Part shown: in pieces, positions 26,632 to 36,611 of the stretch | Layout of the letters: the number at the start of each line of letters is the position of its first letter | Position numbering within the stretch: the first letter of the stretch is position 1 | Source of the DNA: Caenispirillum salinarum AK4 | GTDB lineage: Bacteria; Pseudomonadota; Alphaproteobacteria; Rhodospirillales; Rhodospirillaceae | Reading direction: 5' to 3' | Length of the DNA: 64,000 nt | NCBI RefSeq assembly: GCF_000315795.1 | Contig: NZ_ANHY01000005.1 | Location: 124,001 to 188,000, forward strand | Notes under the pieces: model-generated | The model's database searches: none | Seen by the model: only the letters and a program-made list of their open reading frames with translations | Told to the model about the DNA's origin: nothing | Translations under genes and position numbers: made by a program

Positions 26632-29600
26632 CGGAAGACGATGCCGCCGTTGACGGTGTGCTGGGTCTGCTCGGCGTTGAACTCCCCGCCGTAATCCACG
26701 AACAGGCCCATGCTGTCGGAGTTGGTCGACAGGCCGAGGCCCAGGACGCCGACCGTGTTGTTCACGTCCGGGCCCGACACCGTGAAATCGGTGGTTCCGC
26801 CGGTGAAACGCGCCGTGGCGCTGCCGTCGGTATCGCCGAAACGATGCGCCACGCCGACCTCGGCCGTTGGCACCACCCGCCAGCCGCCCTGGCTGGTATA
26901 GGGGTAGGCGACGCGCAGGCCGGCGCTGGCGCGGCCGGTGGTGTAGGTTTCGCTGTCGAAGGCGAGGTCGGCACCGGCCAGAGCGCCGGTCAGGCCGCTT
27001 TCGGTAAAGCTTTCGCGGTCGAGCAGCGAGACATCGAGCCCGGCATAGGGCTGCACCTCCAGCCCGCTGGCGGCGAAGGTGCGGCCGACCTCCACCCCGG
27101 CGCCGTATTCGTTGGCGTTGTAATCGGCGGAGGCCGTCTGGGCATTGCCGCCGGAGACCACCAGCCGCTCGGAGTCATAGGCGTGGCGGCCGTAGAACAC
27201 CGTGCCGTTGGCGTACCACGGGCCCTGCGTCCAGGTGCCGTAGATGCCCAGCTGGTAGCTGTCGACGTCCGTTTCCGTGCCGGCGAGGTCGCTGTCGACA
27301 TTGGTCCCGGCGTAGCCGAGGGCAACGCCCACCAGCAGGTCGTCGGTGACCGGCGTGTCGGCGCCGGCGCTCAGCCCCCAGGTGCGCGACCCGTAGCCGG
27401 CGGCCGAGGCGTCGCCGTCGACCTCGCCCCAGCTTCCCAGGCCGGCCAGCCAGAGGCTGCCGCTGCGGAAGATGCCGCCGTCCTCGGCGGCCATGACGTC
27501 GCCGGTATTGACGCCCGCGCCGGCTCCAGCCGCGCGGCCCGACGCAGACGCCGCCCCCATCGCGCCGGTGAACTGGCCGGTGGCCTGGCCCGAGGCGGAG
27601 ACGGCGACCGCGGCGCTTTCGCCGTTCCAGGTCTTTTCATCGCCGCTGCGCGCCTCCAGGAAGCCCGGCGCGACGCCGGATTGCAGCAGCTCGTTGACCG
27701 CATTGGCGCGGTCGGAGGCGATGCCCGGCACCACCTCGCGGATGTCGGCGATCTTCTCCATGGTCAGGGTGACGGTCGTGCCGTTGTACGACAGCGCCGG
27801 ATTCAGGAACAGGAAGTCGTCGGTCACCGAGGCGAAGGTGCCGGTCACCGCGCCCGCCTGGGCGATGGTGTAGGTGGTGGTGTCCTGGAAGTCGGCGGCC
27901 GTCCACGTCTTTTTGGTCGTGGCGCCGGTTGGCGTCTCGGCGGTGACGAAGACGGTGGCCGCCGGGTCGATGGTCAGCGTGCCCGTGACGCTCAGCTTGT
28001 CCGACGTGCCGTTGGGGTCGATCTCCACCTCGTAGACGCCGGACTTGGTGTAGTTGCCGGTGTTCGTGATGGTGCCGATGGAGTTGCCCGGCGCCAGGCG
28101 GCCGCGGTCGGTGATGTCGCCGACGATGGTGCCCGACCCGCCGAGAATGCCGTTGCCGCCGACGGTGACGCCGCCGGTGGTGGTCATGGTGCCGTTGACG
28201 GCCAGACCGCCGGCATTGATCTCGGCCTTGTCCACCGTGACCTTGCCGTTGAGCTTCCAGCGCTTGGACGGCTGCGGCGCCGGGTCCTCCAGCTTCAGGG
28301 TGGCGAAGTTCTTGATCTCGGTGTTGATCTCGCCGCCGCCCTGCAGGTTCAGCGTGTTGGTGCCGTGGCCGCCGTCGATGGGGCCGCCGATGCTGGCGCC
28401 GTCCTTGAGCCCGACCGTGTCGTCCCCGCCGCCCATGGTGACGGCGCCCGTCACGGTGCTGGACAGGTCGACGGTGCGGGCATCGTTGGTGCCGGAGAAG
28501 TCCACCTGGGCGGTCTGCCAGCCGGCGCCCACGTTATAGACCTCGAAGTTGCTGAACAGCGACAGATCGACGGTGCCGCCGGGGCCGGCCACGGTCAGGG
28601 TGTCGCGGCCGGTGTTGCCGTCGACGCCCGGCACCGACGAGCCGTAGCCGTGGACATATTCGTCGTCGCCGGCGCCCAGGTCGACGGCGCCGCCGATCTC
28701 GCCGGCGTTGGCGACCAGGTCGTTGCCCGCACCCGTGGTGACCGTGCCGGTGATGCGGCCGAAGTTGGCGACCGTGTCCTCGCCGGTGCCGCCCGTGTAG
28801 CTGCCGGTCAGCACGCCGCCCTTGCTGAGGTCCTGGGCCGTGTTGAACATGGCCCGGATGGCCGTGTCGTCGCCTCCGCTGCCGTCGCTGCCGACCACCG
28901 CCACATAGGCGTCGCGGAAGGTGGCGGTGCGCTGGCCATTGACAAAGATGTTGTCCTGGTCGCCCAACTGCACGTCGCCGGTGATCGTGCCGACGTTGAC
29001 GACCTCGTCCTCGGGGGTGTGCCACTGGGTGGCGACGGCGTTGCTCTGGCCCAGGACCGCGACGTTGCCCGCGCCCGATGCATCGATGAGACCGCGATTG
29101 ACCACCAGCATTCCCTTGGTGCCCACGCGGCCGTCCACCACGCCGGTCACGGTGCCCAGGTTGAAGACCTCGAACTGGCCGGTGCCACTGATGATCGAGC
29201 CATTGACCGTGCCCGACAGCGTGCCCGCCGGCTCGCTCAGAAGCATGACGTCGACCAGCGGGTCCTGGTCCATCGGCACGTTGTCGGCCGTGATGCCCGC
29301 CAGCAGGTCCGGCACGGCGGCCAGATTGAAGAAGATCGATTCGCCGCCGGCCATCCGCACATCGCCGGTGATGGTGCCGAAGTTCAGCACCTCCGCCGCG
29401 ATGTCGTTGGAAGTCCCCGCCTGGCTGAGGTCCACGGTGCCGTTGAGGGCGCCGGCGTTGTAGACGAAGCCGTCGCCCGCGCCCAGGTTCACGCCGCCGT
29501 CGATGGTGCCCAGGTTGTAGACCTCGTCGCGGTCGTTGCCGCCCGTGACCCCGCCGGTGACGTGGCCGGTGGCTGTCGGCGTCGCGGTGAGGCCCAGCAG

Positions 29601-30278
29601 GACCGGCGCCATGGTCGGCGCATCGTCGTTCATCTGGCCGATGTTCGGGATGTCCTGCGCCAGCGCGTCGGTCAGGCCGCTCGCCGCGCCGCCGACCACC
29701 AGCCAGTTCTCGCTGCCGTTGCCCAGGTCGACGGTGTCCACGGTACCCGCGGCATAGACGAAATCGTTGCCGTCGCCCATGGACAGCCCGCCGTTCAGGG
29801 TCGAGCCCTTGCCGAGGAAGACCTCGTCATTGCCGCTTCCCATGTCCACGGCGCCGGTGATGGCGCCGAAGTTGACAAGGTGATCGGTGTCGCCGCCCAG
29901 GCTGATGGCACTGTTGATGGTGCCGCCGTTGCCGGTGGCCCCCGCCTGGGCATTGGACAGCAGGTCGGCATAGGTGGGCTCGCCGCTATAAATGTCGGGC
30001 TTGGGAATGCCATCGCCGAGGTTGACCACGGCCTGGTTGTCGGCGCCGCTGTTGATGCCGGCGCCGGTGAACGTGGTTGCCGCGCCGGCCTGGTTGAACA
30101 GAGCGGAACCTGCGGGCAGCGGCTTGTCCGTCCCCGGTGCGGTCGTGCCGGAGCAAACGACGTCGTCATTCGCCTGGTCCACGCAGGCCGCCGCCGCCGG
30201 CTGCGCCGGTATGGAGACACAGACCGTCAGCGCGATGACCGACACGGAACCCAAGGCCCGGGCACGCAGACTCACCAT
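26625..30278 (-). CDS. Autotransporter (type Va secretion) with beta-solenoid passenger
   Basis: 1217 residues. A signal peptide ends near QPAAAACVD. The passenger (to about residue 900) is built from degenerate repeats with core NxGTITGxVxxGxGxDxVxN, Asp/Gly/Asn-rich, expected to fold as a beta-solenoid, followed by the passenger-associated strand region (GNGILGGSGTIVGDITDRG). The last 280 or so residues form the beta-barrel (LWLAGLGSWGEVDGD to VNGGIVFRW), ending in the aromatic residue needed for outer-membrane insertion. The ATG at 30278 has GGGGGAG five bases upstream. Passenger has no recognised enzymatic domain; adhesion is possible. Its stop overlaps the start of the lipoprotein hydrolase gene. 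Confidence 0.9.
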   Translation of the reverse strand: MVSLRARALGSVSVIALTVCVSIPAQPAAAACVDQANDDVVCSGTTAPGTDKPLPAGSALFNQAGAATTFTGAGINSGADNQAVVNLGDGIPKPDIYSGEPTYADLLSNAQAGATGNGGTINSAISLGGDTDHLVNFGAITGAVDMGSGNDEVFLGKGSTLNGGLSMGDGNDFVYAAGTVDTVDLGNGSENWLVVGGAASGLTDALAQDIPNIGQMNDDAPTMAPVLLGLTATPTATGHVTGGVTGGNDRDEVYNLGTIDGGVNLGAGDGFVYNAGALNGTVDLSQAGTSNDIAAEVLNFGTITGDVRMAGGESIFFNLAAVPDLLAGITADNVPMDQDPLVDVMLLSEPAGTLSGTVNGSIISGTGQFEVFNLGTVTGVVDGRVGTKGMLVVNRGLIDASGAGNVAVLGQSNAVATQWHTPEDEVVNVGTITGDVQLGDQDNIFVNGQRTATFRDAYVAVVGSDGSGGDDTAIRAMFNTAQDLSKGGVLTGSYTGGTGEDTVANFGRITGTVTTGAGNDLVANAGEIGGAVDLGAGDDEYVHGYGSSVPGVDGNTGRDTLTVAGPGGTVDLSLFSNFEVYNVGAGWQTAQVDFSGTNDARTVDLSSTVTGAVTMGGGDDTVGLKDGASIGGPIDGGHGTNTLNLQGGGEINTEIKNFATLKLEDPAPQPSKRWKLNGKVTVDKAEINAGGLAVNGTMTTTGGVTVGGNGILGGSGTIVGDITDRGRLAPGNSIGTITNTGNYTKSGVYEVEIDPNGTSDKLSVTGTLTIDPAATVFVTAETPTGATTKKTWTAADFQDTTTYTIAQAGAVTGTFASVTDDFLFLNPALSYNGTTVTLTMEKIADIREVVPGIASDRANAVNELLQSGVAPGFLEARSGDEKTWNGESAAVAVSASGQATGQFTGAMGAASASGRAAGAGAGVNTGDVMAAEDGGIFRSGSLWLAGLGSWGEVDGDASAAGYGSRTWGLSAGADTPVTDDLLVGVALGYAGTNVDSDLAGTETDVDSYQLGIYGTWTQGPWYANGTVFYGRHAYDSERLVVSGGNAQTASADYNANEYGAGVEVGRTFAASGLEVQPYAGLDVSLLDRESFTESGLTGALAGADLAFDSETYTTGRASAGLRVAYPYTSQGGWRVVPTAEVGVAHRFGDTDGSATARFTGGTTDFTVSGPDVNNTVGVLGLGLSTNSDSMGLFVDYGGEFNAEQTQHTVNGGIVFRW

Positions 30279-30396
30279 TGACTCCCCCCAAGACAAAATG
30301 CATCCAATCTGGAATACAAAACCCCAAAAGCCTTAGGTATATGTCATTCGTTATAAGAGCACACCTTTGTTCATGATATCTTCGAGACAGGCGCCC

Positions 30397-30410
30397 CCTG
30401 ATTTATCAGG
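30397..30410. promoter_or_regulatory. Small perfect palindrome in the autotransporter/rsmB intergenic region
   Basis: CCTGA-TTTA-TCAGG lies in the AT-rich 273-bp gap (30279-30551) that must hold the divergent promoters. It could be an operator or a weak hairpin. No clear -35/-10 pair could be assigned. Confidence 0.3.
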
Positions 30411-30551
30411 ATATTAGAGAATTCAACCCGTCACACCCGCCTGGGTTGACCCTGACCCGCGGCGACACGCTGCGCCGCACGGGCGGCTTTCACGTTGGCC
30501 GGCATCGCGCTATATCTCGCGGCCGCACCGCATCCGAGAGCACCGTTTCCC

Positions 30552-31901
30552 ATGCATGACGCAGCCCGACTCCAGGCCGCCATCGACCTCCTGGGCGAGA
30601 TCGAATCCGTGTCCCGCCCTGCCGACGGCACGGCCTCCGCCTTCTTCCGGTCGCGCCGCTTCATCGGCTCCAAGGACCGCCGCGCCATCGCCGACCGGGT
30701 GTGGGGCGTGTTGCGGCGCTGGGCGCGGCTGACCTGGTGGTGCCACTGGGCCGCGCAAGGTGCGGGGCGCGAGGGCATGAGCGTGACGCCGCGCCTGCGG
30801 GTGATCGCCGACCTGCTCATCACCGACCACCTGAAGGTGGACCCGCTGGACCGACTGTTCTCGGGCCAGACCCACGCGCCCGACCGCCTGAGCGCGGCAG
30901 AGGCCGCCGTGGCCGACCTGCTCCAGGGCCGCTCCGCCACGCACCCCGACATGCCGCCCGCCGTGCGGTTCGAGGTGCCCGACTGGATCTATCCGCGCTT
31001 CGAGGCACTGTTCGGCGCCGACACCGACTCAGAACTGGCCGCCATGCTGCCGGAGGCGCCGGTGGACCTGCGGGTGAACACCCTGAAGGCGCAGGACCGC
31101 GATGCCGCCCTGGCGGCGCTGGCCGCCGACGGGGTCGAGGCCTCGGCCACCGACCTGTCCCCGCTCGGCCTGCGCCTGCCCGCCGGCCGCGTGAACCTGC
31201 CCACCACGCAGGCCTTCAAGGACGGGCTGGTGGAAGTGCAGGACGAGGGCTCGCAGCTCATCGCGCTCCTGACCGACGCCCGCCCCGGCATGGCGGTGGT
31301 GGACTTCTGCGCCGGCGCCGGCGGCAAGACGCTTGGGCTGGCGGCCGGCATGGGCAACAAGGGCCGGCTGATCGCCTGCGACGTCTCGGAAGGCCGCCTT
31401 GATCGCTCGGCGGCGCGGCTGAAGCGGGCCGGCGCCCACAACGTCACCCGCCGCGTGCTGTCGAGCGAGTCCGACAAGTGGGTCAAGCGCCACGCCAAGG
31501 GCTTCGACCGGGTGCTGGTGGACGCGCCGTGCACCGGCACCGGCACCTGGCGCCGCAACCCCGACGCCCGTTGGCGGCTCTCGCCCGAGCAGCTCGACGA
31601 CCTGACCCGGCGCCAGGCGAGCATCCTCGACAGCGCCCGCCGGCTGGTGAAGCCCGGCGGCCGGCTGGTCTACGCCACGTGCTCTCTGCTGCCCGAGGAA
31701 AACGCCGATCAGGTGGAAGCCTTCCTGGAGCGCTGGGAAGACGCCGAAGGCTGGCGTGTCCTGCCCGTCTGCGAGGTGTGGGAGGCGGCCGTCGGCACCA
31801 ACTGCCCCATGAACAATTACGCCACGGCGCTGCGCCTCACCCCCGCCCGCCACGGCACGGACGGCTTCTTCACGGCGGTGCTGGAGCGGGGCGAGGGCTG
31901 A
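30552..31901 (+). CDS. RsmB/NOP-family rRNA (cytosine-C5)-methyltransferase
   Basis: 449 residues. The N-terminal helical domain (about 1-150) and the SAM-dependent methyltransferase domain (about 200-449) carry [19 protein letters not shown] for SAM binding, [15 protein letters not shown] (general cysteine of motif IV) and [11 protein letters not shown] (catalytic nucleophile cysteine of motif VI). The enzyme methylates a cytosine of 16S rRNA or another RNA; E. coli RsmB acts on C967. The start at 30552 is the first Met that matches the family. 116 bases separate it from guaA. Confidence 0.88.
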   Translation: MHDAARLQAAIDLLGEIESVSRPADGTASAFFRSRRFIGSKDRRAIADRVWGVLRRWARLTWWCHWAAQGAGREGMSVTPRLRVIADLLITDHLKVDPLDRLFSGQTHAPDRLSAAEAAVADLLQGRSATHPDMPPAVRFEVPDWIYPRFEALFGADTDSELAAMLPEAPVDLRVNTLKAQDRDAALAALAADGVEASATDLSPLGLRLPAGRVNLPTTQAFKDGLVEVQDEGSQLIALLTDARPGMAVVDFCAGAGGKTLGLAAGMGNKGRLIACDVSEGRLDRSAARLKRAGAHNVTRRVLSSESDKWVKRHAKGFDRVLVDAPCTGTGTWRRNPDARWRLSPEQLDDLTRRQASILDSARRLVKPGGRLVYATCSLLPEENADQVEAFLERWEDAEGWRVLPVCEVWEAAVGTNCPMNNYATALRLTPARHGTDGFFTAVLERGEG

Positions 31902-32017
31902 GCCCCGACCCCCGCTGCAACGCCTCGAAAACGGTGGAGCCCGCCGTTCCTTTGGGCTATCGTCCGCGCCAACTCCGCCCCGCGTTTTCTCCCCTTGCCT
32001 GCCGGACATCCGCCGTC

Positions 32018-33571
32018 ATGACCGATCGCATTCTCATCATCGATTTCGGCTCCCAGGTCACCCAGCTCATCGCGCGCCGCGTGCGCGAGAGCGGCGTGTA
32101 CTGCGAGATCCAGCCCTTCAACAAGGTGACGGAAGAGACCATCCGCGCCTTCGACCCCAAGGGCGTGATCCTCTCGGGCGGGCCGGCCTCGGTGACGTTG
32201 GCCGTCAGCCCGCGCGCCCCGCAGGAATTGTTCGACATGGGCCTGCCGATCCTGGGCATCTGCTACGGCCAGCAGACCATGGTCGCGCAGCTGGGCGGCC
32301 GGGTGGAAACCAGCGACATGCAGGAATTCGGCCGCGCCTTCCTCGACATCCAGAAGGACAGCGCCCTGTTCGAGGGCGTCTGGCAGGTGGGTGCCAAGGA
32401 ACAGGTGTGGATGAGCCACGGCGACCGCGTCGCCGCCCTGCCCGAGGGCTTCGAGGTCTACGCCACCTCGCCCAACGCGCCGTTCGCCTTCATCGCCGAC
32501 GAAAGCCGCCACTTCTACGGCGTGCAGTTCCACCCGGAAGTGGTGCACACGCCGCACGGCCACCAGCTGATCGAGGCCTTCACCAAGCGCGTCTGCGGCT
32601 GCGCCGGCGACTGGACCATGGCCGCCTTCAAGGAGCAGGAGATCGAGAAGATCCGCGCCCAGGTCGGCGACGGCAAGGTGATCTGCGGCCTGTCGGGCGG
32701 CGTGGATTCGTCGGTCGTCGCGGCGCTGATCCACGAGGCCATCGGCGACCAGCTGGTGTGCGTCTTCGTCGACCACGGCCTGCTGCGCGCCGGCGAGGCC
32801 GACCAGGTGGTGAAGGTCTTCCGCGACCGCTTCAACATCAACCTGGTCCACCGTGATGCCTCCGACCTGTTCCTGGGCAAGCTGGCCGGCAAGACGGACC
32901 CCGAGGAAAAGCGCAAGATCATCGGCGCGACCTTCATCGACGTGTTCGAGGAAGAGGCCAAGAAGGTCGGCGGCGCCGACTTCCTGGCGCAGGGCACGCT
33001 CTACCCCGACGTGATCGAGAGTGTCAGCTTCCACGGCGGCCCCTCGGTCACCATCAAGAGCCACCACAACGTGGGCGGCCTGCCCGAGCGCATGAACATG
33101 AAGCTGGTGGAGCCCCTGCGCGAGCTGTTCAAGGACGAGGTGCGCATCCTGGGGGCGGAGCTTGGCCTGCCGCACGAAATGGTCGGCCGCCACCCCTTCC
33201 CCGGCCCGGGCCTGGCGATCCGCATCCCCGGCCAGGAGATCACGCGCGAGAAGTGCGATGTTCTGCGCAAGGCCGATGCGATCTATCTGGAGGAAATCCG
33301 CAACGCCGGCCTCTATGACGCCATCTGGCAGGCGTTTGCCGTGCTGCTGCCGGTGAAGACGGTGGGCGTGATGGGTGATTCCCGCACCTACGACCACGTT
33401 CTGGCCCTGCGCGCGGTGACCTCGACGGACGGCATGACGGCCGACTACTACCCCTTCGACCACGCCTTCCTGGGCCGCACGGCCAACCGCATCATCAACG
33501 AGGTGCGCGGCGTGAACCGGGTGGTCTACGACGTGACCTCGAAGCCGCCGGGGACGATTGAGTGGGAGTGA
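32018..33571 (+). CDS. guaA: GMP synthase (glutamine-hydrolysing)
   Basis: 517 residues, full length. Glutamine amidotransferase domain (1-195): ILDFGSQ-like start [15 protein letters not shown], nucleophile Cys in GICYGQQTM and the His-Glu in VQFHPEV. ATP pyrophosphatase domain: P-loop [16 protein letters not shown]-terminal dimerisation domain: [16 protein letters not shown] and ending TIEWE. It converts XMP, ATP and glutamine to GMP in purine synthesis. Confidence 0.98.
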   Translation: MTDRILIIDFGSQVTQLIARRVRESGVYCEIQPFNKVTEETIRAFDPKGVILSGGPASVTLAVSPRAPQELFDMGLPILGICYGQQTMVAQLGGRVETSDMQEFGRAFLDIQKDSALFEGVWQVGAKEQVWMSHGDRVAALPEGFEVYATSPNAPFAFIADESRHFYGVQFHPEVVHTPHGHQLIEAFTKRVCGCAGDWTMAAFKEQEIEKIRAQVGDGKVICGLSGGVDSSVVAALIHEAIGDQLVCVFVDHGLLRAGEADQVVKVFRDRFNINLVHRDASDLFLGKLAGKTDPEEKRKIIGATFIDVFEEEAKKVGGADFLAQGTLYPDVIESVSFHGGPSVTIKSHHNVGGLPERMNMKLVEPLRELFKDEVRILGAELGLPHEMVGRHPFPGPGLAIRIPGQEITREKCDVLRKADAIYLEEIRNAGLYDAIWQAFAVLLPVKTVGVMGDSRTYDHVLALRAVTSTDGMTADYYPFDHAFLGRTANRIINEVRGVNRVVYDVTSKPPGTIEWE

Positions 33572-33599
33572 GGGGCGGGCACGCCGGCAAGGGCCGGGT

Positions 33600-33625
33600 G
33601 CTGACGCGCGTCAACCAGCGTCAGC
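33600..33625 (+). terminator. Weak hairpin after guaA
   Basis: GCTGACGC and GCGTCAGC are perfect 8-base arms around a 10-base loop, about 30 bases after guaA; no T-run. Confidence 0.35.
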
Positions 33626-33777
33626 GTCCGGCCGTTGGCCGCCCCTTCTCGCCCTCCCCTATGGCCCCCGCGCCACACCCTGGGCCCGAAACCCTTCCGC
33701 CGCTCCCGCCTCGCGCGACACCCTTTGCCCTTTCCGCTAGGATGCCTTGGCACCTTAGGGGGAAAGAGGCGTTGAAG

Positions 33778-34197
33778 ATGCATAAGGTTGCGGTGCACAC
33801 TGAAAGCCGGGACAACGCTCCGGGAGCGCGGGCCATGGCGGGCGTGGAGGGGTTCGGGGTCGTCAGGGTGGAGAACCCCGCACTGGGTGAGGCCACCGGC
33901 GCGACGCTCACGCTCACCGCCGGCTACGTCACCGGCGGCGATGATACCTACTACTATCTCGGCACCTACACCGAAGCCGAGGACCGAACGCTCAGCATAT
34001 CCATCGACGCCGTCCGCTTCGCCGGCGACCCGCTGCCGGAGCTGGACGACTTTTCCGACATGCTGTTCCTCAAGCACACCCTGAAACCCGCCAACGGGGA
34101 CGAAACCTGGTACGGCCAGCTTGTCGACCGGGTGGAGGAGGACGCCACGCCGCTCTCGGTGATCGGCCGGCGGATGGCGGTCAATCCGGGGGAATAG
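33778..34197 (+). CDS. GrlR-like small protein
   Basis: 139 residues, a beta-rich soluble protein with GFGVVRVENPALGEATGATL, then GGDDTYYYLGTY and a second repeat of short strands. The YYYxGTY element and repeat layout resemble the GrlR-like (lipocalin-like) regulator fold. GrlR in enteropathogenic E. coli is an anti-activator of type III secretion, but solo family members occur widely without any secretion system and none is seen here. Start uncertain: ATG 33778 or the downstream ATG at 33835. Converges on the deaminase gene with a 17-nt overlap of stops. Confidence 0.55.
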   Translation: MHKVAVHTESRDNAPGARAMAGVEGFGVVRVENPALGEATGATLTLTAGYVTGGDDTYYYLGTYTEAEDRTLSISIDAVRFAGDPLPELDDFSDMLFLKHTLKPANGDETWYGQLVDRVEEDATPLSVIGRRMAVNPGE

Positions 34198-34678
34198 GCG
34201 TGGCGGCCCTTTCCGGCCAGCGCGCCAGCATGGCCTCGGCTTCCGGCGCCGGAGCATGGCGGCACGGCAAGTCCCGCCCAAGGGCGTCTTCGCGGATTAC
34301 GTCATAGCTCGACCGGTAGTCGTAGCCGGCCTGCGCCGCCTGATCGCGGGACATCGCGTAATACACACGCTCCACGCCCGCGCTGCGAAGCGCCATGGCG
34401 CACATGGCGCAAGGCTCGCCCGAGGCGATCACCGCGTGACCGCGCAGGCTTGTCCGCCCGAGGCCGCCGGCGGCATCACGAAGCGCCTCTATCTCCGCAT
34501 GCGCCGTCGGATCACTATGGTCGACAACGCGATTCACCCCCTCTCCTACAACGGACCCGGTTTCGTCGACGACGAGGGCGGCAAAGGGCGCGGCCCCCGC
34601 GAGCGCACGGTCGGTCGCCTGTTCGACGACCCGTGAGAGCAGGGCGTCCAGGTTGGGAAAGTCGTCACATGACGTCAT
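34181..34678 (-). CDS. Nucleoside/guanine deaminase (CDA fold)
   Basis: 165 residues of the cytidine-deaminase-like superfamily. Zinc site: THAEIEAL-type TAHAEIEAL (His ligand and catalytic Glu) and EPCAMCAMAL (two Cys ligands). The C-terminal YYAMSRDQAAQAGYDYR resembles GuaD-type guanine deaminases more than TadA. It should deaminate a purine or related base in the cytoplasm, which fits with the nearby guaA though on the other strand. 46 bases downstream of the azoreductase gene, so probably one transcript with it. Confidence 0.82.
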   Translation of the reverse strand: MTSCDDFPNLDALLSRVVEQATDRALAGAAPFAALVVDETGSVVGEGVNRVVDHSDPTAHAEIEALRDAAGGLGRTSLRGHAVIASGEPCAMCAMALRSAGVERVYYAMSRDQAAQAGYDYRSSYDVIREDALGRDLPCRHAPAPEAEAMLARWPERAATPIPPD

Positions 34679-34724
34679 GGCATTGCTTCCGAGGTTGGCG
34701 GGCCGGCGTGCGCCGGCCCGCGCG

Positions 34725-35405
34725 TCAGGCCGTATGCCGTTCGGTGACGAAGCGCGCGACGAGCGCGTCGATCGACTGCTCGGCCTTGGCGATCGAGTCC
34801 TGCAGACGTTCGTCGGCGAACTCGTCGTACTCCACGGCGACCGAATGCATTTCGCTAATCCCGATATAGGCGAAGGCCGTCCGAATGCCGGGCTCGACGT
34901 GATTGCTGTGTTCAAGACGCTCGCCGGGGCCGTACCCGAAGTCGCCGCGCGCGGTGGTCACGACCAGCCGCTTGCCGGGCGGCACCATCGGCCAATAGGG
35001 TTTGCCTTCGCGGCTGCGGTCGAAGCCGAAGGTCCGGCCGACGCGCACGATGTTGTCGATATAGGCCTTGAACTGAGCGGGCACCCCGAAGTTGTACATC
35101 GGGACCCCGGCGACAATCACGTCCGCCGACAACACTTCATCGACAAGGGCATCGCTCTCCGCCAGCGCCTCGGGCATCCAGTCCTCGCGCTGATCCGGCG
35201 GCGTGAAGGCGGCATGGATCCAGCGCCCGGTCACCGGGGCGGGCGGATCTTGTCCCACGTCGCGGTAGACGATGGGGTCTTGAGGGCGCGCGGCGCGCCA
35301 GGCGTCTACGAACCTGGCGCTCAGGCGACGGCTGTGCGACCCGAAACGCGTTTCGTCCGAGCGGCCGGGCCGGGCGCTGGCGTCGATGTGCAGGATATTG
35401 GGCAT
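34725..35405 (-). CDS. FMN-dependent NADH-azoreductase / quinone reductase (AzoR family)
   Basis: 226 residues, flavodoxin-like fold. N-terminal phosphate loop ILHIDASARPGRSDETR, then VPMYNFGVPAQFKAYIDNI, the FMN-binding and dimer signature of AzoR, and TTARGDFGYGPGE. Such enzymes reduce quinones or azo dyes by two electrons using NADH, limiting redox cycling. AGGAG lies eight bases before the ATG. Divergent from a LysR regulator gene, a standard arrangement in which the regulator controls the reductase. Confidence 0.88.
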   Translation of the reverse strand: MPNILHIDASARPGRSDETRFGSHSRRLSARFVDAWRAARPQDPIVYRDVGQDPPAPVTGRWIHAAFTPPDQREDWMPEALAESDALVDEVLSADVIVAGVPMYNFGVPAQFKAYIDNIVRVGRTFGFDRSREGKPYWPMVPPGKRLVVTTARGDFGYGPGERLEHSNHVEPGIRTAFAYIGISEMHSVAVEYDEFADERLQDSIAKAEQSIDALVARFVTERHTA

Positions 35406-35502
35406 GAGCGTGCTCCTGTTCCCAAGGCGGATCGCCGTTTTGGATGCCGTCTTTGTAATCGCTCCGCCCTGGCGGCCACAAAACGAAAGGACGCTTCAAT
35501 TA

Positions 35503-35517
35503 ATGAGCAAAACTCAT
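35503..35517. promoter_or_regulatory. LysR-type binding box between the azoreductase and LysR genes
   Basis: ATGAG-N5-CTCAT is a perfect 15-bp palindrome holding the T-N11-A core of LysR-type regulators, sited in the divergent gap about 100 bases before the azoreductase start and 134 before the regulator. Confidence 0.5.
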
Positions 35518-35650
35518 CCATCTCGCCGGCCGATCGCGCGACACCGCTGCGCCGCCAGGGAACGACATCGGGAACGGCACGGGATGAGGCGTGGCCGGGC
35601 ACGCTCGAAATCCCCTTTTACGAAGACATCAAACTCATGTATCTGAAGGC

Positions 35651-36529
35651 ATGCTGCACGCCATGCCGTCCCTCATATCGCTTCGCGCCTTCGAAGCCGC
35701 CGCGCGCCTCGGGAGTTTCAAGGACGCGGCGGAGGAGCTTTCCGTTTCTCCGACCGCCGTGTCGCACCACGTCCGCGGGCTTGAACAGGCCCTTGACGTG
35801 CAGCTGTTCGTGCGGGAGACGCGCGCGGTTCATCTGACCGATACCGGGCGCCGCTTGTCCGAGCGGTTGACCTCCGCCTTCACGGAAATCGGCGATGCGC
35901 TGAGCGAGGTTCATGCCACGGAACATGACCTGACGGTGACCACCACCCCGGCCTTCGCCGCCCTCTGGCTGGTGCCGCGGATGGAGGCTTTTCAGGCGGC
36001 GCACCCCGACATCCGCCTGAGGCTCGAAACCGGCACCGCGCCCGTGGATCTTGCGCGGGACCGGCGGATCGACGTGGCCATCCGGTACGGCGGCGACGAG
36101 GGTCCCTGTCTGGCGCGCGCCCTCCCGCCCGAGCGGATCGGCCTCTACGGCGCGCCGGATGTGGCCGTGGCGCTTGGCGGACGGCTGAACGGCGCGACGA
36201 TCCTGACCACCGATTGGGAACAGCCGGGCCTGCCGTCGATCTCGCCCGAAGCCTTGACCGTGGGCGCGAGTGCCGAGGACAGGCCCAAGGTGCGCCAATT
36301 CAAGCAGGAGCATCACGTCGCGCAATGTGCGATCGCCGGTCAGGGTCTGGCGCTTCTCAGCGATGTCCTCGCGGGGGATCTGGTGGCGCGCGGATTGCTG
36401 AAGCCCGTCCGGCCGGACATCCAGGTGCGCGGGCTCTCCTACGGCGTGCTTTGCCTGCCCGAGCGCGCGCGCGTGCGAAAGATCGCCACCTTCATTCGCT
36501 GGCTTGAGGCGGCGTTCACGCAGACCTGA
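35651..36529 (+). CDS. LysR-family transcriptional regulator (GcvA-like)
   Basis: 292 residues. Winged HTH at about 8-65 (LRAFEAAARLGSFKDAAEEL, then SPTAVSHHVRGLEQALDVQL), followed by a substrate-binding domain with TTTPAFAALWLVPRMEAF typical of the GcvA subgroup. It likely controls the divergent azoreductase-deaminase unit from the LysR box in between. The exact start (35651 or 35663) is unclear because the GAAGG upstream fits neither well. Confidence 0.87.
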   Translation: MLHAMPSLISLRAFEAAARLGSFKDAAEELSVSPTAVSHHVRGLEQALDVQLFVRETRAVHLTDTGRRLSERLTSAFTEIGDALSEVHATEHDLTVTTTPAFAALWLVPRMEAFQAAHPDIRLRLETGTAPVDLARDRRIDVAIRYGGDEGPCLARALPPERIGLYGAPDVAVALGGRLNGATILTTDWEQPGLPSISPEALTVGASAEDRPKVRQFKQEHHVAQCAIAGQGLALLSDVLAGDLVARGLLKPVRPDIQVRGLSYGVLCLPERARVRKIATFIRWLEAAFTQT

Positions 36530-36611
36530 CGACGATCGTCGCCGCGCCGTCGGCGGCCTTCGTCCCCGGCCGGGCCTCCCTCGCATCCCGTCCCGGCTCG
36601 GCCGGAAGGCC

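Noticed and set aside
26556-30281. Long plus-strand open frame opposite the autotransporter
   Set aside because: Shadow of the repeat-rich passenger; the minus strand has signal peptide, solenoid and barrel.
33745-33765. TTGGCAC before the GrlR-like gene as a sigma-54 promoter
   Set aside because: The -12 element is missing: the bases at the right distance read GGGGG rather than TTGC.
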